Assembly: GCA_023212695.1 (NCBI GenBank)
Contig: JALCCG010000187.1
Location: forward strand, 1-41,985
Direction of reading: 5' to 3'
Origin: Sporisorium sorghi
Lineage: Eukaryota; Basidiomycota; Ustilaginomycetes; Ustilaginales; Ustilaginaceae
Length of the DNA: 41,985 nucleotides
Below the pieces are notes generated by a model. That model was not told the DNA's origin. It did no database searches and saw only the letters and a program-made list of their open reading frames with translations. A program made the position numbers and the translations under genes. Position 1 is the first letter of the stretch, and every line of letters begins with the position of its first letter. Shown here one piece after another: positions 1 through 8,670 of the stretch.

Positions 1-76
<76 letters not shown>
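1..76. repeat. Poly-A run at the left edge
   Basis: Seventy-six consecutive A residues open the window and end directly in ordinary mixed sequence. It is by far the longest A run here. It may be an assembly edge in a homopolymer, or the poly-A tail of a retroelement whose body lies outside the window. The sequence alone cannot decide between these. Confidence 0.9.
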
Positions 77-83
<7 letters not shown>

Positions 84-339
84 AAAACTCGGAATTCGGG
101 ATTCACACATTTCAGGGTTCTTCTCGAGACTTGCCTCTCACGACACTTTGTGCAGCTCTCCATCTTACTCTCAGTGGCACACACTTGCAGACGCTGAGCA
201 GCACAACTGCGGAACAAGAACCCTGAACATTGATGATGGTACGAAAGAATGCGACAGATGCGTGGGATGCGGATGCGGAACGACTAGGCCGAGATTAGAG
301 GAAAGAGGAACGAGATGCTTTGACTCGTAGAAGCGCACA
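77..339. other. 3' flank of the MAP kinase gene
   Basis: This is mixed-composition sequence between the poly-A edge and the stop codon of the minus-strand kinase. It should hold the kinase 3' UTR. I see no convincing coding region, RNA gene or repeat in it. Confidence 0.5.
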
Positions 340-1983
340 TCAGCGGAGCAGGGGCTGGAACTCCTGCACCTGGTACCACAGCTCCTTGCGCAGGTCTTCC
401 TTTGTGATGCTCTCCTTCTGCATGTCAAAGTAGAAAAAGTCCGGGTCGAGGCGCGGTGCGCCGGGTTCGTCGTCCGGGTCGTGGTATGCCGACAGGTACG
501 GGTGGGCGAGGCACTCCTCGACCGTGAGGCGGTTGCGCGGGTCGAACGTGAGCGTCTTTTGCAAAAAGTCAATCGCCTCGGGCGAGGCCTTTGGGAAGAG
601 CGTGCGGAAGTCGCGGCGCTTGCGGAAGGGCATGGAGCGAATGTAATCGCGCGAGCGGCGGCTGTTGATGTTGTGGAACTCCTCGAGCGTAGGCGTTCCG
701 AGCACGTCGAGGATGAGCGACAGCTGCTGGTGGTAGTCTCGGCCCGGGAACAGCGGTCGACCGGAGAGCATCTCGGCGAGAATGCACCCGACCGCCCACA
801 CGTCGATGGCTTTCGTGTACTGCTTGAACGTCAGCATGATCTCTGGCGCGCGGTACCAGCGTGTCGCCACGTACTCGGTCATGAACCCCGTATCCTGATC
901 CGCAGTGAGCACGGACCGAGCCAGCCCAAAGTCGCACACCTTGAGGTCGCAGTTGGCGTTGAGCAGCACGTTGCTCGGCTTGAGATCGCGGTGGATCACA
1001 TCCGCACAGTGCATCGGCTTGAGCGCACGCAGCGTCTGGTACGTGAAGTACTGGCAGTGGTCGTCCGACAGCTCCTGCGTGCGGATCACTCGGTGCAGGT
1101 CGGTCTCCATCAGCTCCTGCACAAGGTAGACCTCGGTGAAAGCCTCGTACGTGTTGGGCTTGATAATGTCGAGGATGCTGATGATGTTCTCCGAAACGTC
1201 GCACTCCTGGAAGAAGCGCAGCAGCTTGAGCTCGCGTAGAGTGCGCAGCGCAAACATCTGGTGCTCGAACGGCTGGATCTTTTTGATGGCCACTTTCTGG
1301 CCTGTGGCGCGGTGGATGGCGCTGCAGACTACACCGTAGGCGCCTTCGCCGATGATCTCGCACACCTTGTACTTGCTGCCGACGCGGAAACTGATGGCGG
1401 ATTTGTATTTTTCGTTGCGCGAGACAGATTGCGAAGGAGCAGCAGCAGCAGCAGCAGCGTCGTTGGCGTGGGATCGAGCAGGCGGCATGGCCGGAGCGAC
1501 GTTTTGATGCGCCGTTTGAATTGAATGCGATGGTGTCGGTGGCAAGTGTTTGCCAATGTCGTACGTTTCAGCAGAATCACGAACAGATTTGGGAACGTTG
1601 GCCATGTCAAAGCAGACATCGTCGACGTCATGCGTTGGAGGCGTAGAAGGTGCGTTGGAAGAAACGGTTGCCGTTGATTCGATCGACGAGATCGAGTGTG
1701 ATTTGGACGGTGGTCGATGAGATGAGGTGGTGACCGACGCCGCAGAGACGCCGGATGCAGCCGCGACGGGCGCATAGGTCACGCGATAGTCGAAAGGGCG
1801 AGGAGCCGGAACGGTCGAGGTGTTGCGAGAGGTGGATGCACGGGCGGAGGCGGCGTCAGGACCAGCCATGACGTGGTGTTGAGGCGCAGCAATAGACATG
1901 TTTGACAAGTCGTGTTGAAGCGCCGCAGTGGAAGTCGAGGAGAAGTTGTCCAGGTAGACACGAGTGTGGTCGATGGTGGACAT
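340..1983 (-). CDS. kpp6: Kpp6-like MAP kinase with long N-terminal extension
   Basis: This encodes a 547-residue serine/threonine kinase of the Fus3/Kss1 (ERK-type) family. The kinase domain spans about residues 205-498. It has the Gly-rich loop GEGAYG (212-217), the ATP lysine in VAIKK (K234), the catalytic HRDLKPSN (331-338), DFG (351-353), the activation-lip TEY (369-371) and TRWYRAPE. A short acidic stretch (DPDD, 502-505) resembles a common docking site. The first 200 residues are a Ser/Thr/Ala-rich extension with several TP/SP sites, absent from ordinary fungal MAPKs of about 350 residues. In smuts, the pheromone/pathogenicity kinase Kpp6 is the one known for such an extension; Kpp2 lacks it. 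By analogy it would act downstream of a MAPKK in mating and plant penetration. The gene is one open frame without introns. Family assignment is very secure; the Kpp6 name rests on the extension. Confidence 0.93.
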   Translation of the reverse strand: MSTIDHTRVYLDNFSSTSTAALQHDLSNMSIAAPQHHVMAGPDAASARASTSRNTSTVPAPRPFDYRVTYAPVAAASGVSAASVTTSSHRPPSKSHSISSIESTATVSSNAPSTPPTHDVDDVCFDMANVPKSVRDSAETYDIGKHLPPTPSHSIQTAHQNVAPAMPPARSHANDAAAAAAAPSQSVSRNEKYKSAISFRVGSKYKVCEIIGEGAYGVVCSAIHRATGQKVAIKKIQPFEHQMFALRTLRELKLLRFFQECDVSENIISILDIIKPNTYEAFTEVYLVQELMETDLHRVIRTQELSDDHCQYFTYQTLRALKPMHCADVIHRDLKPSNVLLNANCDLKVCDFGLARSVLTADQDTGFMTEYVATRWYRAPEIMLTFKQYTKAIDVWAVGCILAEMLSGRPLFPGRDYHQQLSLILDVLGTPTLEEFHNINSRRSRDYIRSMPFRKRRDFRTLFPKASPEAIDFLQKTLTFDPRNRLTVEECLAHPYLSAYHDPDDEPGAPRLDPDFFYFDMQKESITKEDLRKELWYQVQEFQPLLR

Positions 1984-2771
1984 GATGGTGGTCGAAGGGG
2001 AATGAGGGAAGAAAGAGCAAACAAAGTGTCAGAAGAGTTGATGAAGAGAAGCCAGCGGCGCGACCAGGCGGTGGCTTGTTGGAGCAGAGAAGGGACTCGT
2101 AGAAAAGCGACTGGGAAGACGATGGGCTGAAGGTTCTATGCGATCAAGCTTGGTCTGCTGGGAGCGGAAAGTGCAGTCCGGAAAAGGAACACTCCGAGAT
2201 CAACTATAAGGAAAGAAAGCGAAAAGTTGGCGAGGAGAGGCGTTTGATGAAAGCGACAAAGGAAGGCCGAGCGAGCGATTGGGACAAAGGGAAGCAGGTT
2301 GACAAGAAAAGCTAGCAATCCTCGCTTCCTTATATCAAGACGACGACTCTAACCTTGTTGAAGAACAACACCTCTGAGAGGACAACCGACGACCGAGAGG
2401 CTAGATTTCAGGGTCCAGTCCAGCTCATGTCCAAGCCGGCTTGCACAGCAACGTGCGTGGTCGACTTATTGCAACGTCAAAAAGGGGTAAAAGGCTAGCT
2501 TATCCCGCGCTACGTTTGCGTTGCGTCGCTTTGCACTGCGGACCACGAATCGTTGTGACAGGGCCAAAAAGAAAACGGGAGTGGGTCTGCGGTGCTGGAA
2601 CCAAGCCAGTGACGCATGAGAAGCATGTGGACACGTATGCAGCAACGGCGAGGAGGACGGCCGTCTGCAAGCAAGCAAGCAAGCAATCGAGTCTTGCGGG
2701 CTGGAAAGGCGACTCCGAGGCCAGCTTCAACGAGCAAGTTTCTTCTTTGACAGCTGAGCAGAGACAAAAGA

Positions 2772-2819
2772 GGGCGCAAGGGCGCAAGGGCGCAAGGGTG
2801 CAAGGGTGCAAGGGCGCAA
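2772..2819. repeat. Octamer tandem repeat, six copies
   Basis: Six consecutive copies of GGGYGCAA are present. Copies 1-3 and 6 carry C at the variable position and copies 4-5 carry T. It lies in the spacer upstream of the MAP kinase gene. Confidence 0.9.
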
Positions 2820-3138
2820 ACAGTTTTCAAGTCCCAACCCTGTGCAGCAGCGGCTGTCGCTTTTCTTCTGCCAGCGCAAAAGAGGTGCTGCGCAGCAAAG
2901 AGAAAGAGCTCTTTTCCAACACTGCAACGAGACCGAATCACACCCACAGTAAGGTAACCAGGTCGCGCCCCCCTTTGTCTCCTCGCAACCAAGGCCTGTG
3001 CTGGCTCTGTACGCCATCGTGCAGTGAGTGTCCGCAGCAAAGCAACAGGTCGCTGAATGCTGCTCGGCGATGCAGTTCCGCCTTGCCAACGAGTCTAGAA
3101 AGGTGCGTTCTAGAGACGACCGAGGCACCGAGCGACAG

Positions 3139-3172
3139 CCCCCCCCCCCCCCCAAAAAAAAAAAAAAAAAAA
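3139..3172. repeat. Adjacent C15/A19 homopolymer tract
   Basis: A run of 15 C is followed with no intervening base by a run of 19 A. Similar C/A junctions occur at 4658-4699 and 27471-27508. Confidence 0.9.
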
Positions 3173-3390
3173 CGAGGGTTGCGAGCCCTGCAAGGTCACG
3201 GCTTGTCGTACAGCATGCACCACCAACGAGGCCCGAGCCACTTCTACGAGACCAAAGTGGCTTAGGCCTCGGCGTGCAGCAGACGAGCGTGTTCCATAGC
3301 AACGGCTTGTGCTGCATTGTGAAGAAGAACGGTTTTTTTGGTGGAAAACGTCTTCTTTCGCTTGCTGGCGCGCGTGGGTCTGAAACCGAC

Positions 3391-3447
3391 AAACAAAAAA
3401 AAAAAAAAAAGAAAAAAGAAAAAAAGAAAAAAGAAAAAAAAAAAAAA
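3391..3447. repeat. A-rich tract with G interruptions
   Basis: This is a 57-nt stretch of A broken by single G residues in an irregular AAAAAG-like pattern. It lies in non-coding sequence. Confidence 0.85.
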
Positions 3448-3570
3448 TTGGGCAGCCTGAGACAAAAGGCAGCGGAAGGCGGCAGCAGAATGGCCTTGAC
3501 ACCGCCTGCTTGCTCCTAGCAACGCTGCTAGTGGGTCGTATCAAGGTTGATCCAAGCCGTGAGGCTCTGA

Positions 3571-3573
<3 letters not shown>

Positions 3574-3601
<28 letters not shown>
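3574..3601. repeat. A28 homopolymer
   Basis: An uninterrupted run of 28 A lies in the spacer. If the orphan exon at 3833-4402 is spliced leftwards, a reading frame would run into this tract as poly-Phe. That argues that the tract lies outside the coding part. Confidence 0.9.
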
Positions 3602-3604
<3 letters not shown>

Positions 3605-3832
3605 GTTCTGATGGCTGGAACCAAGGCAAGCCGGCACCGCCGCAACAAGGCTAAGCTTCGTTGGTGCACATCGCCCGATTGGACAAACGAATCGGCATTG
3701 CCCGATCGCGCCGACCTCTTCACCACTCGCGGCGTCGCTGCCACCACGATTCAGAAACAGCGTCGCCATCCTGTCGTCGTCCGCAAGGCCACGAATCTAC
3801 GAGAACCCGCCGCCCACTGAAAGATATTCAAC

Positions 3833-4402
3833 TTACCGCACTTTACGAACAGCCGAGTTGTTGCCGGCGTCGTCCGTCGCATCCGCCGCGCCCGTTTCTG
3901 CACCCGGCTGTTTGGCCTCGACATTCTTGCCGTCGCCGTTGCTGTTACCCCCTGCCTGAGTCGATCCCTTACCCGCCACGCCATTATTGGCGGCGTTGAC
4001 GGGGTCGTCGATCATCATAGCCGAATTGGTAGCCGTGTTGGTGCTGGTGATTGTGCGTTCCATCGCCGACGCGGTCGCGCCGTTCGAGTGCGGATGCAGC
4101 TGCTGCGTGGTGTTGGCGACCTTGTTGACGCTGACGCTGACGCTGACGTCTGCGCTCCTGTAGGCGCCGTGCTTGTTGTCGAACGACGGGTTTTGCAAGA
4201 TCGATGTGGTGCGGTGGTGATGGAGGGAAGCAGCGTTTGCTGACGGAGGGGGCTGCTGCAGCGTACCTATGTGCGCCGCCGAGCCAGGCACGTGCGTTTG
4301 AGCGACGGCCGAGGAGGGGTACATCTCGACATTCGACATCTCGCTGTCTCTCTGGCAGTAGTCCAGCGAAGACGGTGGTTGCAGGCTGTCCATCGTCGAC
4401 AT
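3833..4402 (-). CDS. Possible orphan gene, 3' end uncertain
   Basis: This open frame starts at an ATG at 4402 and runs 189 codons to a stop at 3833-3835. The protein is rich in Ser, Asn, Ala and Thr, with a short VSVSVSV repeat, and matches no family I recognise. The frame ends in or beside a perfect donor-like GTAAGT (minus strand, 3836 to 3831). The real gene may therefore splice leftwards, but I could not find a convincing acceptor. A TTTCAG 20 nt away is too close. A GGCAG at 3738-3742 would give a 99-nt intron, but the frame then runs into a poly-Phe tract. It lies between the kinase promoter region and the membrane-protein gene, in the same orientation. It may be a small lineage-specific protein, a first exon, or a chance open frame. 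Confidence 0.4.
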   Translation of the reverse strand: MSTMDSLQPPSSLDYCQRDSEMSNVEMYPSSAVAQTHVPGSAAHIGTLQQPPPSANAASLHHHRTTSILQNPSFDNKHGAYRSADVSVSVSVNKVANTTQQLHPHSNGATASAMERTITSTNTATNSAMMIDDPVNAANNGVAGKGSTQAGGNSNGDGKNVEAKQPGAETGAADATDDAGNNSAVRKVR

Positions 4403-4657
4403 GTTCGCGGTCAAGATCGGTGCGCAACCGCGGGTGAAGCAAGAGGCGGGCAAGTCGATAAGATGATGGATGGCAAAGAGCAACGAGCAACGGAGAAGAG
4501 GTAGGTAGGTAGGTTTGGCGCAAAGGTCAAACACTGCTCCTCTTTCGTTTCCAAGCTTTACTTACACAGAGGGAGGGTCCGGCTTGAGTTTGCTCCCCCT
4601 CTCTCGAGCTCTCGCTTTTCGAGGCAGAGCTAATCTCTCCCTCTTCGAACCACCACC

Positions 4658-4699
4658 AAAAAAAAAAAAAAAAAAAAAACCCCCCCCCCCCCCCCCCCC
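4658..4699. repeat. Adjacent A22/C20 homopolymer tract
   Basis: Twenty-two A are followed immediately by twenty C. The order is the reverse of the C/A tracts at 3139 and 27471. Confidence 0.9.
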
Positions 4700-5264
4700 T
4701 CATCAGCCACACACAATCCTTGTTGGCAACGAGCAGATGTGGGCTCATTGTGTGCGTGTGCAACAGAGTCACAACCCTCGTGATCAAGTCTGGACTTTGC
4801 ACCCAAGTCCCACCCGTGTCGCCTCTCTTGTCAATGAATCTCGGTGCAGCTTTGATCCCTCAGCCCGGCCAGGTCCGCGACACAGTCCATCAAAGAGGCA
4901 CTCGCAGTGACCGTTGAGATTCCAAAAAAGCGATCCGACATGTGTGACAAGCAGGGGCGGGAGGAACGGGCGCCCTGTCAAATGTTCAAAAGCACGGGCT
5001 TGTACGCCGCCGAGACGCTCGAGCCGATTGCAAGATTTCATCAAGGGTGGGCACGGATGCCCCTGCATCACAATCGAAACGACGTGGCAGAAACTTCTCA
5101 GAGAGCACCGAGACCTGCAGATCAGATTCACACAGCGATCCGGGACCACACACAAGCCTGAGGAGGCGAGTCGAGTTCACTGAAAGACGGTGTGTTTGTC
5201 TTCATCGATGTGGACGCACCACTTTTCACAACTGAAAGAGAGTCGAGTAGTACGAGGAAAGCAA

Positions 5265-5297
5265 AGAGAGAGAGAGAGAGTGTGTGTGTGTGTGTGT
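5265..5297. repeat. Compound GA/TG microsatellite
   Basis: About eight AG units pass directly into about eight TG units. It lies about 50 bp beyond the stop codon of the minus-strand membrane-protein gene. Confidence 0.85.
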
Positions 5298-5345
5298 TTT
5301 CAAATGTAGCACGAGCAATGGCGAGCCAAAACGGTCCATCGCCAT

Positions 5346-7163
5346 CTAGAACCGGATCACCTCGTCCACCAATGCCGACTCGCGCTGCGTCGCCACGCCG
5401 CCCATGAATCCCCTCGCTCCCGCAACCGCAACCGCAACCGCATCAGCCCCGTCGTGCACCTCGGACCCGGCACTCGCCGGCCACGCCAAAGGCGACGCCT
5501 GGCTGAACGTCGCGCTGCGCTGCCGCATACTCGCGTTCTCCGAGCGACGTGGCGACAGCGCCGACGAGCGGCACGGCGAGTGGTTAGCCCACGGCAGAGC
5601 AAACGCATCCTCTGCGCCGTTCGGGGTGAGCGCGAGTCGCGCGGGCGGCGTGTGTGCTCCAGCAGCAGCAATGACGGCGGGGAGGTGGTACGTGTCGTAG
5701 TACTCGGCGTACTCGAACGCAGAGTGGGGCTCGCTGCCCGCTGGAGACGAGCCGAGCACGTCAGCATCGCCAACGCCGCTCAGCGTGTGACCGTGTTTGT
5801 AGTGCACTTTGGAGTGCGGGCGCCAGTGTGCTGGGATCTTGCCATCTCTGTGTGTTTCGGGTGAGAACGACGGCGAGGCGTCGTACTTGGTCGCTTCGGT
5901 GCTGTTCGCCGAGCTGGCACACGACAAGCGCGAATCTTCACCCTTGCCTGCAGCAACCCTTGCACTGGGAGCACGCGAGAGTCGGAACCCTTCGCTCTGA
6001 GCCTTGGACAGCGCCTCGTCGTTGAGCCGGATCTGCGACCGGCGGATCTTGTCCAACAGGTTGGCCGTCTTGGCGAATTTGAAGCTTCTGCGGACCGCGC
6101 TGTTCGGCGCCCGCGCCGGCGATGCGGGCCGTGGCGGTAGGTCCTGCATGTCTCGTGGCATGGGTGAGGGCAGAGCTGACATGGGTTCCGGTTGCATCGA
6201 TGCGCAAGTACGCCGTTTCATGTAGTAGCTCAGACACCGGTCGATCTGCGCGTCGTCGCCGTCGACCGTCGCGTCTGCTTCGCGCAGGCTCGGTCTGCGA
6301 AGCTGATCGTCGCGGGGGCTGAGAGCTTCGTCTGGCAGAGCACCGAGCTGTGACAGTTCGACACCAGATTGTTCCGCGAGAATCGACTTTACGACCGGTT
6401 CAGCTTTATCCTCGCAATCATCACCTTGCGCGGGTGGCAAAGGCAGCGACACCTCGACGTGATCCTGCCCCGGCTGCGATGTCCGCGAGCGGTCCCTCTG
6501 CAAGTACGGCCATTGCTGCTGCCGATCATCGCCCTTGTAGCTCGGATACTGGATGTCCGTCAGACTGCCCATCAGGTCCGACCTGCTTGTCCAGGGGCTG
6601 TGAATGACGTTCGGTCGAGTAGCCGGCTTGGTCCGCGCTGCACCAGCATTTTTTCGACGACTGCACCTGTAGACTACAAGGCTGATCACGGCGAGCAGCA
6701 GAACGACACCGCCAGCTGCAGCACCTGCAATGACGCCGATGTTCGGGCTGCTGGTGCTGTGCGGAGCTGAGTCGACTGCTGGCATGCGCTGGGCTTGTGG
6801 TGATGGCTCGATCGCCGACACGGCTACGGGGGCTTGCGAGTCGCCGCTCGAAGGGGTCGCCGGTTGACTTGGTGTCGGCTGGCCAGGCGGTTGAACAGGC
6901 TGTTGAGGCTCATCGTTTGTGCCAGGGTCATCGGTAGGCTGCTTGACGACATCCGGGCTGTTCCCGCCCTTGTTGTTGGAGTGATCAGCTGACCTGGAGC
7001 CATCCTGCTTGCCGTCCTTCTTGTCACCCTGCTTGCCGTCCTGCTTGCCATCCTGATGATGCTTCTTGTGATGCTCCTTATCCTCCTTATCATGCGGCTG
7101 CTTCCGCCTATGAAGCCTGAATCGCTCCTTCATCGGCTGCCACTCGTGATCCTGCTTCGCCAT
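5346..7163 (-). CDS. Single-pass membrane protein of unknown function
   Basis: The predicted protein has 605 residues. Residues 1-60 are strikingly rich in His, Lys, Asp and Gly, with repeated KQDGKQ-like units. A Pro/Gln/Ser-rich linker follows. One clear membrane segment spans about 142-166 (GVIAGAAAGGVVLLLAVISLVVY) and is followed at once by a basic stop-transfer CSRRK. The remaining roughly 440 residues are a Ser/Ala/Pro-rich tail that I take to be cytosolic. There is no signal peptide at the chosen start, and an in-frame stop lies two codons upstream, so an upstream secretion exon would need splicing. The layout resembles fungal surface sensors and mucin-like proteins (short outer stalk, one helix, long inner tail), but no sensor domain is visible. 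No function is assigned. Confidence 0.75.
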   Translation of the reverse strand: MAKQDHEWQPMKERFRLHRRKQPHDKEDKEHHKKHHQDGKQDGKQGDKKDGKQDGSRSADHSNNKGGNSPDVVKQPTDDPGTNDEPQQPVQPPGQPTPSQPATPSSGDSQAPVAVSAIEPSPQAQRMPAVDSAPHSTSSPNIGVIAGAAAGGVVLLLAVISLVVYRCSRRKNAGAARTKPATRPNVIHSPWTSRSDLMGSLTDIQYPSYKGDDRQQQWPYLQRDRSRTSQPGQDHVEVSLPLPPAQGDDCEDKAEPVVKSILAEQSGVELSQLGALPDEALSPRDDQLRRPSLREADATVDGDDAQIDRCLSYYMKRRTCASMQPEPMSALPSPMPRDMQDLPPRPASPARAPNSAVRRSFKFAKTANLLDKIRRSQIRLNDEALSKAQSEGFRLSRAPSARVAAGKGEDSRLSCASSANSTEATKYDASPSFSPETHRDGKIPAHWRPHSKVHYKHGHTLSGVGDADVLGSSPAGSEPHSAFEYAEYYDTYHLPAVIAAAGAHTPPARLALTPNGAEDAFALPWANHSPCRSSALSPRRSENASMRQRSATFSQASPLAWPASAGSEVHDGADAVAVAVAGARGFMGGVATQRESALVDEVIRF

Positions 7164-7744
7164 CGCTCTTCAAAGCGAGGGCCCGGCCATCGGTCAAGGG
7201 TTGGACCAGCAACGTTGTTTCCCGACTGTCGAGTGGCAGGGTTCAGGAAGAAACCTTGCTTGCCGCGACAGCGTGAGAGGTCGACTCGTGGCCTTGTCCC
7301 TTCGGGTGGGAGCGTTGCGGGGACCTGATGCCTCGATGCATCGAGGATGCACCGAGGACATGAACAAGTGGGTGGTTACCCGGTGTGCACAGCAGCAACG
7401 GGCTGGCGGGGCTGAGGGGGTCGCAACCTTCATTTCACCCGCTTTTGTCCAACCGCACCGAGTGTGCCCCTGTCTCGTCCCATTGCCATCGTGATGCCTT
7501 CGTGGGCTCTACAATGAGCACCGTCGTCGTCGTGATCAAGCACAAGTCGACGTGCGAGAGTGCTTCGGCGACTTGATCGGCGCCTTTTTCGTCTTGCAAC
7601 GGTCGGGCGGGCGTATCTCGGTGAATTTGCCCTTTTGTGCGACGATACGACTTCGCAAAAGCGTCGTGTGGGAGGGTCACCTTTCGTCCACCATCCATCC
7701 GGACAATCACATCACCTTGTCCAGGCCCACAGCAAAAGCACAAC
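7164..7744. other. Divergent promoter region, membrane protein / deacylase
   Basis: This is the shared 581-bp region between two divergent genes, so it should carry both promoters and leaders. It is mixed, moderately GC-rich sequence without homopolymers. No specific site could be identified with confidence. Confidence 0.5.
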
Positions 7745-8631
7745 ATGCGCGCCGTGCTACAGCGCGTCAAGGGCGCAACCGTTCATGGTGGGTTTCCCCC
7801 CTCAGCACAGCCAACGCCAAGCTCGATAAAGCTGACTCGTCTCTTTCGACGCGGATACAGTGGGCGGCAAGCCGGTGTCCAAGATCGGCCCGGGCATCGT
7901 TGCGCTCATTGGCATATCGACCGACGACACTGCTGCGGAGATCGTGCCGCTCGCCAATAAGATCCTCAACACCAAGCTGTGGAACGACAACCAGGTGGCC
8001 GCGCACATCGCCGTCCCGCCCCAGTACGAGCCCGAGCCTGGGATTTCCACCGCCAACACCACTGACAAAGTTGCACCTCCTGCGCCAAGCACTGGCGAGG
8101 CGGAAGCGGGAAGCGCACGCGCGGAGCAGGTGTGGGGCGGCAAGCCGTGGAAGCGCTCCGTCGTCGAGCTCGGGGGGGAAGTGCTCTGCGTCTCCCAGTT
8201 CACCCTGTTCGCGCGCACCGTCAAGGGCACCAAGCCCGACTTCCACCGCGCTATGGGCGGCGGCGACGCGAGGGTCATCTACGAGGCGCTGCTCAAGAAG
8301 CTCGGCGACAGCTATGCGCACGACCGCATCAAGGACGGCGCGTTCGGCGAGATGATGGACGTGTCCCTGACGAATGACGGTATGTCTTGTTGCAAGACGT
8401 TGTTGATGATGATGCGGCGGTGAGGTGGTTGATACTGAATTGCGTTCTTTATCCGGGACTGCTGGATATATTTTGTCAACTCGGCCATCGACAGGACCTG
8501 TGACGCTCTGTAAGTTGCACCCTCACAATCGGCAGCTAGCTTTCGAGATGTGCATTGTAAGCTGACAAGACTGATGCACGATGCCTTTTGTTGATGCTGT
8601 CACAGTGCTCGACACCGCCGAGAAGAAGTAG
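7745..8631 (+). CDS. DTD1: D-aminoacyl-tRNA deacylase (four exons)
   Basis: The enzyme hydrolyses D-amino acids mis-attached to tRNA. Splicing reconstructed by eye gives exons 7745-7787, 7861-8379, 8495-8509 and 8606-8631, which join into exactly 200 codons plus TAG. Introns are 73, 115 and 96 nt, start GTGGGT, GTATGT and GTAAGT, and end CAG. The first and third contain a GCTGAC branch-like site. The protein starts MRAVLQRVKGATVHVGG and has the family motifs SQFTLF (126-131) and NDGPVT (186-191), the latter being the Gly-cisPro proofreading motif. An insert of about 40 residues (66-105, rich in Pro, Ala, Glu, Gly) makes it longer than the usual 150. Exon 3 is only 15 nt and supplies most of GPVTL. 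The downstream gene is convergent, 40 bp away. Confidence 0.93.
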
Positions 8632-8670
8632 AAGCTTGTATCAAGTGCTCTGTAATGGAACTTTCTGGCA

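Larger units (their letters stand above)
1984..3832. other. 1.85-kb spacer rich in homopolymers
   Basis: This spacer holds the promoter and 5' leader of the kinase gene. It contains short tandem repeats: GCAA units near 2667-2684 and an 8-bp repeat at 2772-2819. It also has an adjacent C15/A19 tract (3139-3172), an A-rich GA-interrupted tract (3391-3447) and an A28 run (3574-3601). Open frames crossing it are low-complexity Lys or Phe translations of these runs, and I do not accept any as a gene. Confidence 0.6.
4403..5345. other. 0.94-kb spacer
   Basis: This spacer contains an A22/C20 tract at 4658-4699 and a compound GA/TG microsatellite at 5265-5297. It includes the 3' flank of the membrane-protein gene. 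No credible gene or RNA was found. Confidence 0.55.

Noticed and set aside
1..76. Telomere
   Set aside because: The run is pure A, not a TTAGGG-type repeat.
2441..3265. 274-codon plus-strand open frame in the kinase upstream spacer
   Set aside because: It runs through a tandem octamer repeat and a C/A homopolymer tract, has low-complexity composition, and shows no domain. The region also has open frames on the other strand.
3110..3769. Minus-strand frame with long poly-Phe stretches
   Set aside because: The poly-Phe comes from translating A-runs on the plus strand; no credible protein sequence remains outside them.
3817..3836. A 20-nt intron (GTAAGT...TTTCAG) in the orphan exon
   Set aside because: It is far too short for the spliceosome, and the continuation hits a stop soon after.
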